The notes beneath the pieces were generated by a model, which was not told the DNA's origin, did no database searches, and worked only from the letters and a program-made list of their open reading frames with translations. A stretch of DNA of 40,793 bases from an uncultured bacterium (GTDB lineage Bacteria > Hydrogenedentota > Hydrogenedentia > Hydrogenedentales > GCA-2746185): assembly GCA_938082445.1 (NCBI GenBank), contig CALLLL010000031.1, positions 1 to 40,793 on the forward strand. The letters run 5' to 3'. The position numbers were made by a program, and so were the translations under genes. Below, one piece after another: positions 7,677-15,751 of this stretch; position 1 is the stretch's first letter; every line of letters begins with the position of its first letter.

Positions 7677-10205
7677 CTATGGCTTAGCGGTAGGCGGATT
7701 TGTCAACACGGCAGCACCGTAGGGATAATTGAATAGGGTTACAGCGATACTATTGGATTGGAAGCTGTTGGGAGAAGTAATTTTTGTGTGCGGAGCCGTA
7801 TCCAAGGGGCCTGAACCACCTACTTTATCAAATTGCAGGGTGGGTTTGTCATAGGCTGAGCGAATAATCTTAAGATAACGCTCATCGCCTGTGTGGGTAT
7901 AGGCATATGCGGCGACCTGCATATGTGAATTGGCTCCACCTGAGCCTACGGAGAAGTTCAGTTGGTGTTTTTTAGCTTCTTCCTCAGGCTTAAGCAATAG
8001 TGTCGCCCAATTTAGAATAGAGGCTTTCACTATTTCACTCTGAGTTAATGCCTCCGTTTCCATGAGAATCCGTATGGGCCCAAAGAACATCAGAAAATAA
8101 TCGGGTAACATGCCAATACCGTCTTTTACTGAACCTTTACCAGTGGATATGTCCAATGAAAGCGAAGCTGGATATCCAAAACCTCCGACGGGTTTTGAAC
8201 AAAACGTTTCAGCAGCTTGTTGAAGTGCTTGACCGTATTTCGTCTCTCCGGTAGTTTCCCATAGAAAGAGTAAGGCTGTTGCACCGACAGCATAATCCAT
8301 GGCTGCATAATGACCTGGGCCTGTATTAAGTTGATCATAAATAAAGTGGATGCGGTCGCGTGTATGTTCATCACCGGATAAAAAATAATAGAGCCGTTTG
8401 TTGAACGGGATAGTCATACGGCGCTCGCGATCGACACAGCCCCAGTGGTTCACATTGTGACGCATTCCACGTCCCGCCATTGGGCCTGCTTGGAACATAT
8501 CGACATCTTGCACATGTTTGGTCATGGCTTCAGCGAAACGATAGGCCCGTTCATCGCCCGTAGTTAGATAGGCCAACCAATAGGCGCCGGTGATTTGACC
8601 TTCGTTGTTTAACCAAGCATATCCACCCTCGTCATAGCGCCAGATGTCTTTGGCGGGGTGGAAGCTATGCATCGCGTCTCCGTAGTCAATAAATGAATAC
8701 CAACTGTTGCGTTCTTGCTCATCAATCAATAAGTTCATACAAGTCGTGTAATACTCTTGAGCTTTAGGGTGGGGGAGCTTTGTGAGGGGGGTTACGGAAC
8801 CCAAGACCTTGGTTTCGGCTACCCATTCGGGCGATGCACTGAGTATTGGGGGCCGCTGGAATAGAAGGGCCGTTACGGCCATGGGGGGAACTTGGGCTGC
8901 TGAAGATGTAATGTCTAAGAATAATTCAGTGCTTTTTGAAATGTAGCTTGCATTGTATTTTTCATGATTGAAGGGCGAAGCTTGTGTGCCTGCAGGGCCA
9001 GCCCCTGCTTCGTATAAAGCATGGTACCCTAAATCGGAGTAGCGTCTAAGATCCAAAGGGTCGCTATAAGGTGAGTAAAAGTATGTTTTTATACTACGTT
9101 CTTCCGCATCAATTTCAATGGCTTTGGGATACTCTTGCCAAAAATTTTTCATACCCACACTGATACGGTTTTTTGCAGAATGCATTTGTCCCCATCCTTG
9201 AGAACGTTTTCCTTCATGCACATCAAGGGTGGAGTTGGTTTCGGGGTTGATAACTTTGGTGATGCGGTAATGGTGTGCGCTTTCCTGGGATAGAACACCT
9301 CGCCTCCAGGCGGGCAATGAAGGATCTTGTGTATATACGGTGTGGGCCCCATATCCGCGATCGGTCCCGAAAGTATAGCCCTTAATGTCTTCTGCCGGAA
9401 AGGTTAGTTCCAAGCCGATGGCCTGAACGAAGTCTTTGCGAGCATCTCCATCGTAAATGAAGGTATGTACCAAGCGAATCAAATGGGAGTTTTTATAGGC
9501 GTATATGCGCATGGTGTAGGGTGCAAATATTTTGCCAGATTTACTCGTGTGAATGCCTTCTAGCCGAATAATAGACACCAAAGGAGTGGCTTCTTCCAGG
9601 ACGGCTTTAAAGTGTTTTGTGTCTGAATTACTTTCAAAATGCCGGGGCTGTTTGACTTTTTGCGCACTGTCACTTATTTCGAAAAATAATCCTACTTGAG
9701 AAGGATCGGAGACGATAGACTCCCATTCCTCATCATTCTGGATCGATAATTGTTCAAATACATTGGCGGTGGTTTTATGAATTTGAAATCGAAGTACTCC
9801 TGTATCTACATAAATTCGAGAATCGTCTTCTTGGGCTATGGCAGGTAATGAGACAGACGAATTGATAGAGTCACAGACCAAGGTATACGATTGAATCTCA
9901 TTTACACCGAAATCCGATTGCATTCGCACCAATACCCATTTCACGCTTCCATCTGGCCAATACCCTGTTATTTTTACCTCACCAGGTATTGGAGCGTCCT
10001 GTTTCATAATATGCAGACGCATATCCGCTTGCACTTTACCTTGTGGAAGCGGAATACCTCCTTGAACATACACCTGTGAATGCTCGACAGCCATGAAGTT
10101 TTTAATTGTGAAAGGAACGTGTACAGTATCGGCCATGACCAGTGTGGAAAAAGTCAAACAGAATAAAAGTACGATAGTAAATGAGTAGTCAACCCAACGT
10201 TTCAT
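7677..10205 (-). CDS. PL26-like exo-rhamnogalacturonan lyase family protein
   Basis: 842 aa with a signal peptide (about 1-25, ending LVMADT). The N-terminal beta domain (VPFTIKNFMAVEHSQVYVQGGIPLPQG, then YWPDGSVKWVLV) matches the PcRGLX/YetA-like family, whose characterised fungal member is an exo-acting rhamnogalacturonan lyase of family PL26. The middle is a large beta-sandwich. The C-terminal third (from about residue 480; DGGYAWLNNEGQITGAYWLAYLTTGDERA) looks like an alpha/alpha barrel. Length fits the family. It would act on uronate/rhamnose-type polysaccharide outside the cytoplasm. Substrate is inferred from the family, and many bacterial members are uncharacterised. The gene starts 3 bases after the thiamine-binding protein gene and ends 85 bases before the PSCyt/PSD1 start. 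Confidence 0.85.
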   Translation of the reverse strand: MKRWVDYSFTIVLLFCLTFSTLVMADTVHVPFTIKNFMAVEHSQVYVQGGIPLPQGKVQADMRLHIMKQDAPIPGEVKITGYWPDGSVKWVLVRMQSDFGVNEIQSYTLVCDSINSSVSLPAIAQEDDSRIYVDTGVLRFQIHKTTANVFEQLSIQNDEEWESIVSDPSQVGLFFEISDSAQKVKQPRHFESNSDTKHFKAVLEEATPLVSIIRLEGIHTSKSGKIFAPYTMRIYAYKNSHLIRLVHTFIYDGDARKDFVQAIGLELTFPAEDIKGYTFGTDRGYGAHTVYTQDPSLPAWRRGVLSQESAHHYRITKVINPETNSTLDVHEGKRSQGWGQMHSAKNRISVGMKNFWQEYPKAIEIDAEERSIKTYFYSPYSDPLDLRRYSDLGYHALYEAGAGPAGTQASPFNHEKYNASYISKSTELFLDITSSAAQVPPMAVTALLFQRPPILSASPEWVAETKVLGSVTPLTKLPHPKAQEYYTTCMNLLIDEQERNSWYSFIDYGDAMHSFHPAKDIWRYDEGGYAWLNNEGQITGAYWLAYLTTGDERAYRFAEAMTKHVQDVDMFQAGPMAGRGMRHNVNHWGCVDRERRMTIPFNKRLYYFLSGDEHTRDRIHFIYDQLNTGPGHYAAMDYAVGATALLFLWETTGETKYGQALQQAAETFCSKPVGGFGYPASLSLDISTGKGSVKDGIGMLPDYFLMFFGPIRILMETEALTQSEIVKASILNWATLLLKPEEEAKKHQLNFSVGSGGANSHMQVAAYAYTHTGDERYLKIIRSAYDKPTLQFDKVGGSGPLDTAPHTKITSPNSFQSNSIAVTLFNYPYGAAVLTNPPTAKP

Positions 10206-10208
10206 CGA

Positions 10209-10517
10209 TTAATCATCCTTGCTTAGTTTATCCCTGACACTATTCATTTTATCGCTCATGCTTTGCTCACGATCGGTGCGTGTGCCCACTTTGAGTGTGG
10301 ACGTTATGCGGGGAGCGCCATGTTCATGCACAATTTCATGACAGGCTTTGACAACAGCAAAGACCTCATTCCATTCACCTTCGATAATGGTTCCATAGGG
10401 ATGCATTTGGTGCTCCAAACCAGAGTCTTGTATCACCCGTTGGCATTGAGCAATGAATCCCGATAAGGAAACACCTACCCCCAAGGGGATTACACACATA
10501 TCCACCATAACGTTCAT
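10209..10517 (-). CDS. MTH1187/YqgV (DUF77) family thiamine-binding protein
   Basis: 102 aa, ferredoxin-like fold of the UPF0045/MTH1187 family: VDMCVIPLGVGVSLSGFIAQC at the start, then a HPYGTIIEGEW strand with the glycine-rich turn and RITSTLKVGTRTDR at the end. Members form tetramers and some bind thiamine or a related pyrimidine in the cytoplasm. The C-terminal 25 residues are polar and probably flexible. AAGGA lies 8 bases before the ATG. It sits between a secreted sialidase-fold gene (11 bases upstream) and the PL26-like gene (3 bases downstream), an unexpected place for a cytoplasmic cofactor-binding protein. No TPP riboswitch is visible upstream. Confidence 0.9.
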   Translation of the reverse strand: MNVMVDMCVIPLGVGVSLSGFIAQCQRVIQDSGLEHQMHPYGTIIEGEWNEVFAVVKACHEIVHEHGAPRITSTLKVGTRTDREQSMSDKMNSVRDKLSKDD

Positions 10518-10528
10518 TTAAGTATTCC

Positions 10529-11650
10529 TTAGGGTTTTGGGGCTAGATCTTTCAAGGCTATGCGCGTAATGGCTGTACGGTTTAGACGACCGACTTTGGA
10601 GTTGCCGTTGCAGTATCCCAATAACATATGATCATCGACTACATCCATTGCGGTATAGCAATACCAGCCATCGGGATCGAGTTCAAAATGGCCTAAGGAG
10701 GTCCAGCTGGCCCCATCATTGTTACTGATACCTATAGAGAGTGGAGTGCGAAATCCAGCAAGCTTAGGGTCAATGCCCTCATGATTATTCCACACGCATA
10801 CCAAAGTATTTGTGCCGGGCAGGGCTTCAATAACAGCCGGGGATACCGGTGATTTCAAAGTACTTGGGTATACAGGTGACCAGGTATCGCCACCGTCTGT
10901 GCTTTGAGAAAAATATTGGACTTTTTGATCGGTGCGCGCAAAGAGTAGTAAGTGATTGTCTTTACTTAGTTCCACCATACCGGGCTCTTGAAGGCCCGTT
11001 CTCGTAGACTCATTTAAGGATAAGATGGTTTTAGATCGACGCCATGTTTTACCGTTGTCGTCGGATATCCAAGCGGCTGCTCGGGCCACTCCAGTGAACT
11101 CAGCTCCGTCTAAACTATGCACCGCAATGGGAAATACGAGACGTCCTGAGCGCAACTGAATGACGCGGTCGTTGTTGCCTACGTAATATCCTAGGCGCGG
11201 GATAATTAATGTGGGCTCGGACCAGGTCTTGGCTTCGTCGGTGGAAATACGGATGTAGGGACGACAATCATCTTTGCCGTTTTTACGCAAATAAAAGAGA
11301 GCGATTTCACCGGTCTGTAATCGCAACAACGAAACGGACATTGTGTTCATGCCCCCCTCATTTTTAATTTCAACTTTATCTTGCTTGGACCATGTTTTAC
11401 CGCCATCACTGGATACCCGTGAAGCCAAAAACCCTTGAGCCCAATCGCTGGCGCCAGAGGTAAAATGGGTATAGATAAACAAGATGCGGCCATCGTTGAG
11501 TTGAATAAAGTCGCCTTCAGAGTTGCGCGGGTTGGCCTCGCTTGGCGATAACTCCATTACACGATCAAATGGAAAAGGTTCAGCAGCGTGTGTACCCCAG
11601 CTGATTCCACATACAAAGCTAATAAATAAAATAGCACTAAAAGATTTCAT
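10529..11650 (-). CDS. Secreted sialidase-fold (BNR/Asp-box) glycosidase
   Basis: 373 aa. The signal peptide (MKSFSAILFISFVCGISWG) is followed by a six-bladed propeller with at least four Asp-box motifs: SSDGGKTWS, SDDNGKTWR, STDGGDTWS and SNNDGASW; STDEAKTWS is a degenerate fifth. The family is exo-alpha-sialidase-like (GH33/BNR_2). Many such proteins in PVC bacteria are not true sialidases, so the substrate is open. I chose ATG 11650 because GGAGG precedes it at about 10 bases and a signal peptide follows. The frame remains open upstream to 11818, but that stretch overlaps the preceding gene and looks non-coding. Second gene of the six-gene minus-strand run. Confidence 0.88.
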   Translation of the reverse strand: MKSFSAILFISFVCGISWGTHAAEPFPFDRVMELSPSEANPRNSEGDFIQLNDGRILFIYTHFTSGASDWAQGFLASRVSSDGGKTWSKQDKVEIKNEGGMNTMSVSLLRLQTGEIALFYLRKNGKDDCRPYIRISTDEAKTWSEPTLIIPRLGYYVGNNDRVIQLRSGRLVFPIAVHSLDGAEFTGVARAAAWISDDNGKTWRRSKTILSLNESTRTGLQEPGMVELSKDNHLLLFARTDQKVQYFSQSTDGGDTWSPVYPSTLKSPVSPAVIEALPGTNTLVCVWNNHEGIDPKLAGFRTPLSIGISNNDGASWTSLGHFELDPDGWYCYTAMDVVDDHMLLGYCNGNSKVGRLNRTAITRIALKDLAPKP

Positions 11651-11768
11651 GGTGTACGCACCTCCAAATTTGGCCAAGAAATCATCATAATGGGTTTCTG
11701 CGTATTGATCAAGATAAGATCCGCTATTACTATATGGATTTTTGCGAGTGACACAGCTGGGCAGACTA

Positions 11769-12920
11769 TTACCAACCGTTCGTGCGGGGCCATTCAGCGA
11801 TAACTTGTCCAATATCATCTACAACGTGATAGCGATCAAAGCCGGAGATGGTGTGGCATGCGTGATTGGGAATAACGTGAACGATGGAACCGATGGGAAA
11901 TTCATCAAATGGAAAATCATAGGGTTCATTCAAGCATTCGACAAAGCCATGTTCTTGATTTACATCGCAGACCCCTATATTTGGGTGAGGCAAAGCACTA
12001 TCGTTTTGACGAATTAGGCCATATTTAGCATAGGGTAGACCATTGCGGTCAAATCCTTGATCTTGGGACAAGGCCAAGGCTCCTGCATCAATATAGGCTC
12101 TATTTTGTTCACGATTGTGACCGATGACGGTAGCTTGCACAGTCACAGCTATGTCTTCGTAATCATACACACCCAGTGCTTTCATCATTAGATCACCAAA
12201 GACGTATACCCCCGGTCGAATTTCACTGATGCCGTTAAAAGAACGAGCGCATAATACATGTGGAGTGGAGCCGACGCTGATCACAGGGCATTGAACACCG
12301 GCATTCTCCAAGCGTTCGGCTGCATCTAAAATTCGTGTACGTTCCAATGCAGCGGTGTCAGCAATATCTTCGGGTGAATTTTCTTTATACCCGAATCCAC
12401 CAAAACTGAGTAGCCCACGAAATTCAAGAGAAGGACTTTCGTTTATGCATGTGGCTAATGGAATAAGTTCTGGGGCATCCGGCAATACTCCAGTGCGTCG
12501 TGTGCCAGTATCGATTTCGATAAGAATAGGTAGTGGTGTAGACGATGACGACAGTTGTGGAATGATGGCTTCAATGGTATCTGAATGATCGCAGAGTACA
12601 GTGATGATTACTCCGTGATCGCGTAAGGCTTGTAGCCGTTTGAGTTTTGACGAGACGATGCTGACAGCATAAGTGATATCGGTGAATCCGTGTTGAGCAA
12701 AATATTCAGCTTCATTTAAGGTTGCAACGGTAATCCCCCCGTTAAATCCAGCGGTTGCCCTACGTGCAATTTCAGCGGACTTTGCTGTTTTGCAATGCGG
12801 CCGTAAATGAACACCGGCTTTCTGTGCAATGGTGTGTACTCGACTCAGGTTTCTGTCCAAAGTAGTCTGGTTTAAAATCAGACATGGAGTAACTAGTTCA
12901 TTTATGCTCAGAGCCATCAT
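11769..12920 (-). CDS. D-threonine aldolase/D-serine dehydratase-like PLP enzyme
   Basis: 383 aa, fold-type III PLP enzyme: an alanine racemase-like N-terminal barrel and a C-terminal D-serine dehydratase-like domain. The PLP lysine is Lys44 in HLRPHCKTAKS. Near the C-terminus NHAC gives an H-x-C pair (about His353/Cys355), as in the zinc site of eukaryotic-type D-serine dehydratases and D-threo-3-hydroxyaspartate dehydratases. The reaction is therefore breakdown of a D-beta-hydroxy amino acid, by retro-aldol cleavage or dehydration, in the cytoplasm. ATG 12920 has AGGA 5 bases upstream; the adjacent ATG at 12917 is also possible. The frame is open to 13016 without a ribosome site. First gene of the minus-strand run; divergent from the second sialidase-fold gene. 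Confidence 0.88.
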   Translation of the reverse strand: MMALSINELVTPCLILNQTTLDRNLSRVHTIAQKAGVHLRPHCKTAKSAEIARRATAGFNGGITVATLNEAEYFAQHGFTDITYAVSIVSSKLKRLQALRDHGVIITVLCDHSDTIEAIIPQLSSSSTPLPILIEIDTGTRRTGVLPDAPELIPLATCINESPSLEFRGLLSFGGFGYKENSPEDIADTAALERTRILDAAERLENAGVQCPVISVGSTPHVLCARSFNGISEIRPGVYVFGDLMMKALGVYDYEDIAVTVQATVIGHNREQNRAYIDAGALALSQDQGFDRNGLPYAKYGLIRQNDSALPHPNIGVCDVNQEHGFVECLNEPYDFPFDEFPIGSIVHVIPNHACHTISGFDRYHVVDDIGQVIAEWPRTNGW

Positions 12921-12990
12921 TAATTCCTGAATTGAAACGAGATTGAATTCAGTATAGGGCATAGAAGTAGGTTGAATCCATTTCTCGCGC

Positions 12991-13019
12991 TTTACATTTG
13001 GGTGTCCCGGTGCCATAAT
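12991..13019 (+). promoter_or_regulatory. Sigma70-type promoter for the sialidase-fold gene at 13058
   Basis: TTTACA (12991-12996), a 17-base spacer and CATAAT (13014-13019). Each hexamer has one mismatch to consensus. The predicted start is about 30 bases before the ATG, leaving room for the AGGAG site. Confidence 0.6.
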
Positions 13020-13057
13020 CGAAAGATATGTTATTGACCTTGATTAGGAGCATCACC

Positions 13058-14245
13058 ATGAATGGGCAACCACTAAATTCTTTTCTTCGTGTATTAACCT
13101 GCGCTTTAGTATTGGTTTCAACCACAAGTTTTGCGCAGAGCACTGATCCGGGGGTTACAAAGATTAAAGATATGATTATCTACCATAACGAGCAGTTTTA
13201 CAGCTCATTTCCTTCAGTGGTGAAGCGCCCCGATGGTGAATTAATTGTGGCCTTCCGTCGGGCTCCAGACCGTCGCGTATTTGGAGAAAAAAGTTCCAAC
13301 CACACAGACACCAATAGTTATTTGGTCTTGGTGCGATCGGAAGATAACGGGGAATCGTGGACTAAGAATCCAGAACTTATTTTCGCCAACCCATTTGGTG
13401 GCTCACAAGATCCTTGCATGATTCAATTACAAGACGGATCGATTGTGTGCTCCAGTTATGGATGGGCACGCGTAAAGGATGGTGTAAAAGAGACTTTTAC
13501 CGAAGGCTTGCGCCATGATAATTTTGTGTTCATGGGCGGATACCTGGTTCGTTCCGAAGATGGTGGCCATACATGGAGCGACATGATTATTCCGCCACCA
13601 GTACCTGCCAGTATCACGAAAGATGTATTCGGCAACCCTGCTCCGGCATATAACCGCGGGGCTATGATACAAGGAAAAGATGGGCGTTTATTCTGGGCCG
13701 TTGCTGCGCAAACGCGATTATCTCCACGGTTGACCAGCACCTATTTAATGATATCTGATGACGGGGGCTTAACCTGGGAATATTCATGCCCTATCGCTAC
13801 AGATGAGAAGGCTTCTTTCAATGAAACATCGCTCTATTTCACACCAAGTGGAGATTTAGTTGCCTTTATGCGGACAGCAGACTTTGGCGACCACACTGTA
13901 ATTGCACGCTCCAAAGACGGCGGAAAAAGCTTTGAGCCTTGGGAGGACAGTGGATTCCAAGGCCACCCTCATTTTGCCTTACCTCTTCCCGATGGACGTG
14001 TATTTCTGGTGTATGGTTATCGCCATAAACCCTTCGGTATTCGTGCGCGTATATTGAATACCGAATGCACGGATTACAAGACGGCGAAAGAAATTGTTTT
14101 GCGGGATGATGGGGTGAACAGTGATTTAGGGTACCCTTGGGCAACACTTACAGCGGATGGTAATATCCTAGCGACATATTATATTCACGATAGTAAAGGG
14201 TATCGGCATATCGCTGGAACGTTGCTTTCCATTGACAAAAAATAA
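13058..14245 (+). CDS. Secreted sialidase-fold (BNR) glycosidase, second copy
   Basis: 395 aa. The signal peptide ends near TTSFAQS. Propeller repeats include RSEDNGESWTK, RSEDGGHTWSD, SDDGGLTWEY and RSKDGGKSFEP. An early FPSVVKRPDGELIVAFRRAPDRR strand carries arginines of the kind used in sialidase active sites, although I cannot assign the triad by eye. Distinct from the copy at 10529-11650 (different N-terminus and blade sequences), so an old paralogue at most. ATG 13058 has AGGAG 7 bases upstream; an ATG at 13028 lacks one. Convergent with the TlpA-like gene (9 bases between stops). Confidence 0.88.
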   Translation: MNGQPLNSFLRVLTCALVLVSTTSFAQSTDPGVTKIKDMIIYHNEQFYSSFPSVVKRPDGELIVAFRRAPDRRVFGEKSSNHTDTNSYLVLVRSEDNGESWTKNPELIFANPFGGSQDPCMIQLQDGSIVCSSYGWARVKDGVKETFTEGLRHDNFVFMGGYLVRSEDGGHTWSDMIIPPPVPASITKDVFGNPAPAYNRGAMIQGKDGRLFWAVAAQTRLSPRLTSTYLMISDDGGLTWEYSCPIATDEKASFNETSLYFTPSGDLVAFMRTADFGDHTVIARSKDGGKSFEPWEDSGFQGHPHFALPLPDGRVFLVYGYRHKPFGIRARILNTECTDYKTAKEIVLRDDGVNSDLGYPWATLTADGNILATYYIHDSKGYRHIAGTLLSIDKK

Positions 14246-14254
14246 TGACGTCGA

Positions 14255-14818
14255 TTACTTAGACAATAGATCTTCAATCCACTTTTCATATTTTTTCACA
14301 TCACTTGATGTAAATCCGGTAGTAATGTGTTTCACTTTGCCATCGCGTCCAATAAAGATGCTGGTGGGAAATCCTTGCATGTTGCGCAAATCTGGAAATA
14401 CATTGTACACCTCATCGGTGCTACCGCCCGATAAGAGGGTGTAATTGATCCCCATACTTTCTTTAACTTCTTCGAGATATGCTTGATGTTCAGCAGTTGA
14501 AGCAGGTTCACCCATTGGGAACTCAGCGGCAATGATTTCGAATCCTTGATCCCGATATTTTTCCTGGAGTGCGATCAAATGGGGTATTTCCTGACGGCAC
14601 GGGGGACACCAAACACCCCAAAGATTTACGATACGAACTTTATTTTGGTATTGAGGGGCTTCATGGCTTATGACTTCGCCTGTACTGCTGGGGATTGAGA
14701 AGCGCAATACATCGCCTTCTACACGCGGTCCATTCATGGAAAGTATCCATGCAACAATGAAGGCGGCGCTTATAGCTAAAGCATAATATTTAATTCGACT
14801 TTTAAAGTGGGTGTCCAT
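14255..14818 (-). CDS. TlpA/ResA-like membrane-anchored thioredoxin
   Basis: 187 aa. One N-terminal TM anchor (about residues 10-28, YYALAISAAFIVAWILSM), then a thioredoxin fold with the redox motif W-C-P-P-C (Cys71, Cys74) in NLWGVWCPPCRQEIPHL. The later FPTSIFIGRDGKVKH holds the cis-proline strand. Such proteins reduce disulfides outside the cytoplasm, often during cytochrome c maturation. That fits the CxxCH proteins made nearby, though no maturation genes are in the window. ATG 14818 has GGAG 6 bases upstream; the open frame to 14860 has no such site. Confidence 0.9.
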   Translation of the reverse strand: MDTHFKSRIKYYALAISAAFIVAWILSMNGPRVEGDVLRFSIPSSTGEVISHEAPQYQNKVRIVNLWGVWCPPCRQEIPHLIALQEKYRDQGFEIIAAEFPMGEPASTAEHQAYLEEVKESMGINYTLLSGGSTDEVYNVFPDLRNMQGFPTSIFIGRDGKVKHITTGFTSSDVKKYEKWIEDLLSK

Positions 14819-14893
14819 ATGTTCTCCAATGGTATATGATAGTACATTCTTTATGATCACAAAATCATATCACTCAATCGAAAGGTGTAACCC

Positions 14894-15646
14894 ATGAAAC
14901 GATTTACAATAGCTTTGCTGGCCGCAATAGTTTTTTTAGGCTGTACAACAATGAATGCAGCAAAACCTTCAGGCGATGGATGGGTATCGCTATTTAATGG
15001 AGAAGAAATGAGTGCCTTTGATGTGCAAAGCCAACATGCCAAAATTTGGACGGTAGTAGATGGCACCATTGATTGCAACCCTTTAACCACCAAAATGGAA
15101 GGGGACAAAGCATTATGGACAAAGGACAGTTTCGGTGATTTCGAATTGCAAGTGGATTGGCGCATTAAGCGTACTGAGGGACAATACAATACGCCTACTG
15201 TATTGCCTAGTGGACTCCACAAAAAAGGTGCTGATGGGAAAGATATATTAACACCGGTGGACAATGCAGATTCCGGAATCTATTTGCGTGGTACGTCTAA
15301 AGCACAAGTGAATATTTGGTGTTGGCCTGTTGGTTCTGGAGAAGTGTATGGCTATCGCATGGACACCAAACAACCGGCTTCAGTACGTGCAGGTGTAACG
15401 CCAAACGTAAATGCCGATAAACCTGTAGGCGAATGGAACCGCTTTCATATTACGATGAAGGGCGATCGCTTGACGGTAGTTTTAAATGGCCAAACAGTAC
15501 TTGATAAAGCTGAGTTGCCCAATGTCCCAACATCGGGAAAGTTAGCTCTGCAACATCATGGCGGATATGACCCGGTGTCCAAACAATGGAACTCGGCCTC
15601 AAGTTTAGTACAGTTCAAAAACATGTATATTCGTGAATTGAATTAA
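14894..15646 (+). CDS. DUF1080 (3-keto-disaccharide hydrolase) lipoprotein
   Basis: 250 aa. Lipoprotein signal peptide with a lipobox FLGC (Cys17). The rest is a single DUF1080 jelly-roll: GWVSLFNGEEMSAF at the start, DFELQVDWRI, DSGIYLRG, GEWNRFHITMKGDRLTVVLNGQTV, and a C-terminal VQFKNMYIREL. The family is now associated with hydrolysis of 3-keto-disaccharides or 3-keto-glucosides and is greatly expanded in PVC bacteria. AAAGG precedes the ATG. Divergent from the TlpA-like gene with 75 bases between. Likely anchored facing the periplasm. Confidence 0.92.
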   Translation: MKRFTIALLAAIVFLGCTTMNAAKPSGDGWVSLFNGEEMSAFDVQSQHAKIWTVVDGTIDCNPLTTKMEGDKALWTKDSFGDFELQVDWRIKRTEGQYNTPTVLPSGLHKKGADGKDILTPVDNADSGIYLRGTSKAQVNIWCWPVGSGEVYGYRMDTKQPASVRAGVTPNVNADKPVGEWNRFHITMKGDRLTVVLNGQTVLDKAELPNVPTSGKLALQHHGGYDPVSKQWNSASSLVQFKNMYIRELN

Positions 15647-15751
15647 GATGTACTCGGGTCCAAATGTGCTTCCAGTTCGCGTTTGATAGGGGAATAATCA
15701 TATAATACCCTCTTATTCAGAAATTCCGACTAGACCAAAGGAACACTATTC

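Noticed and set aside
10518-10528. TPP riboswitch for the thiamine-binding protein gene
   Set aside because: Only 11 bases separate it from the upstream gene; no CUGAGA-type motif is present.
11651-11818. N-terminal extension of the sialidase-fold gene to 11818
   Set aside because: It would overlap the preceding PLP-enzyme gene and bury a clear signal peptide; the ATG at 11650 has GGAGG.
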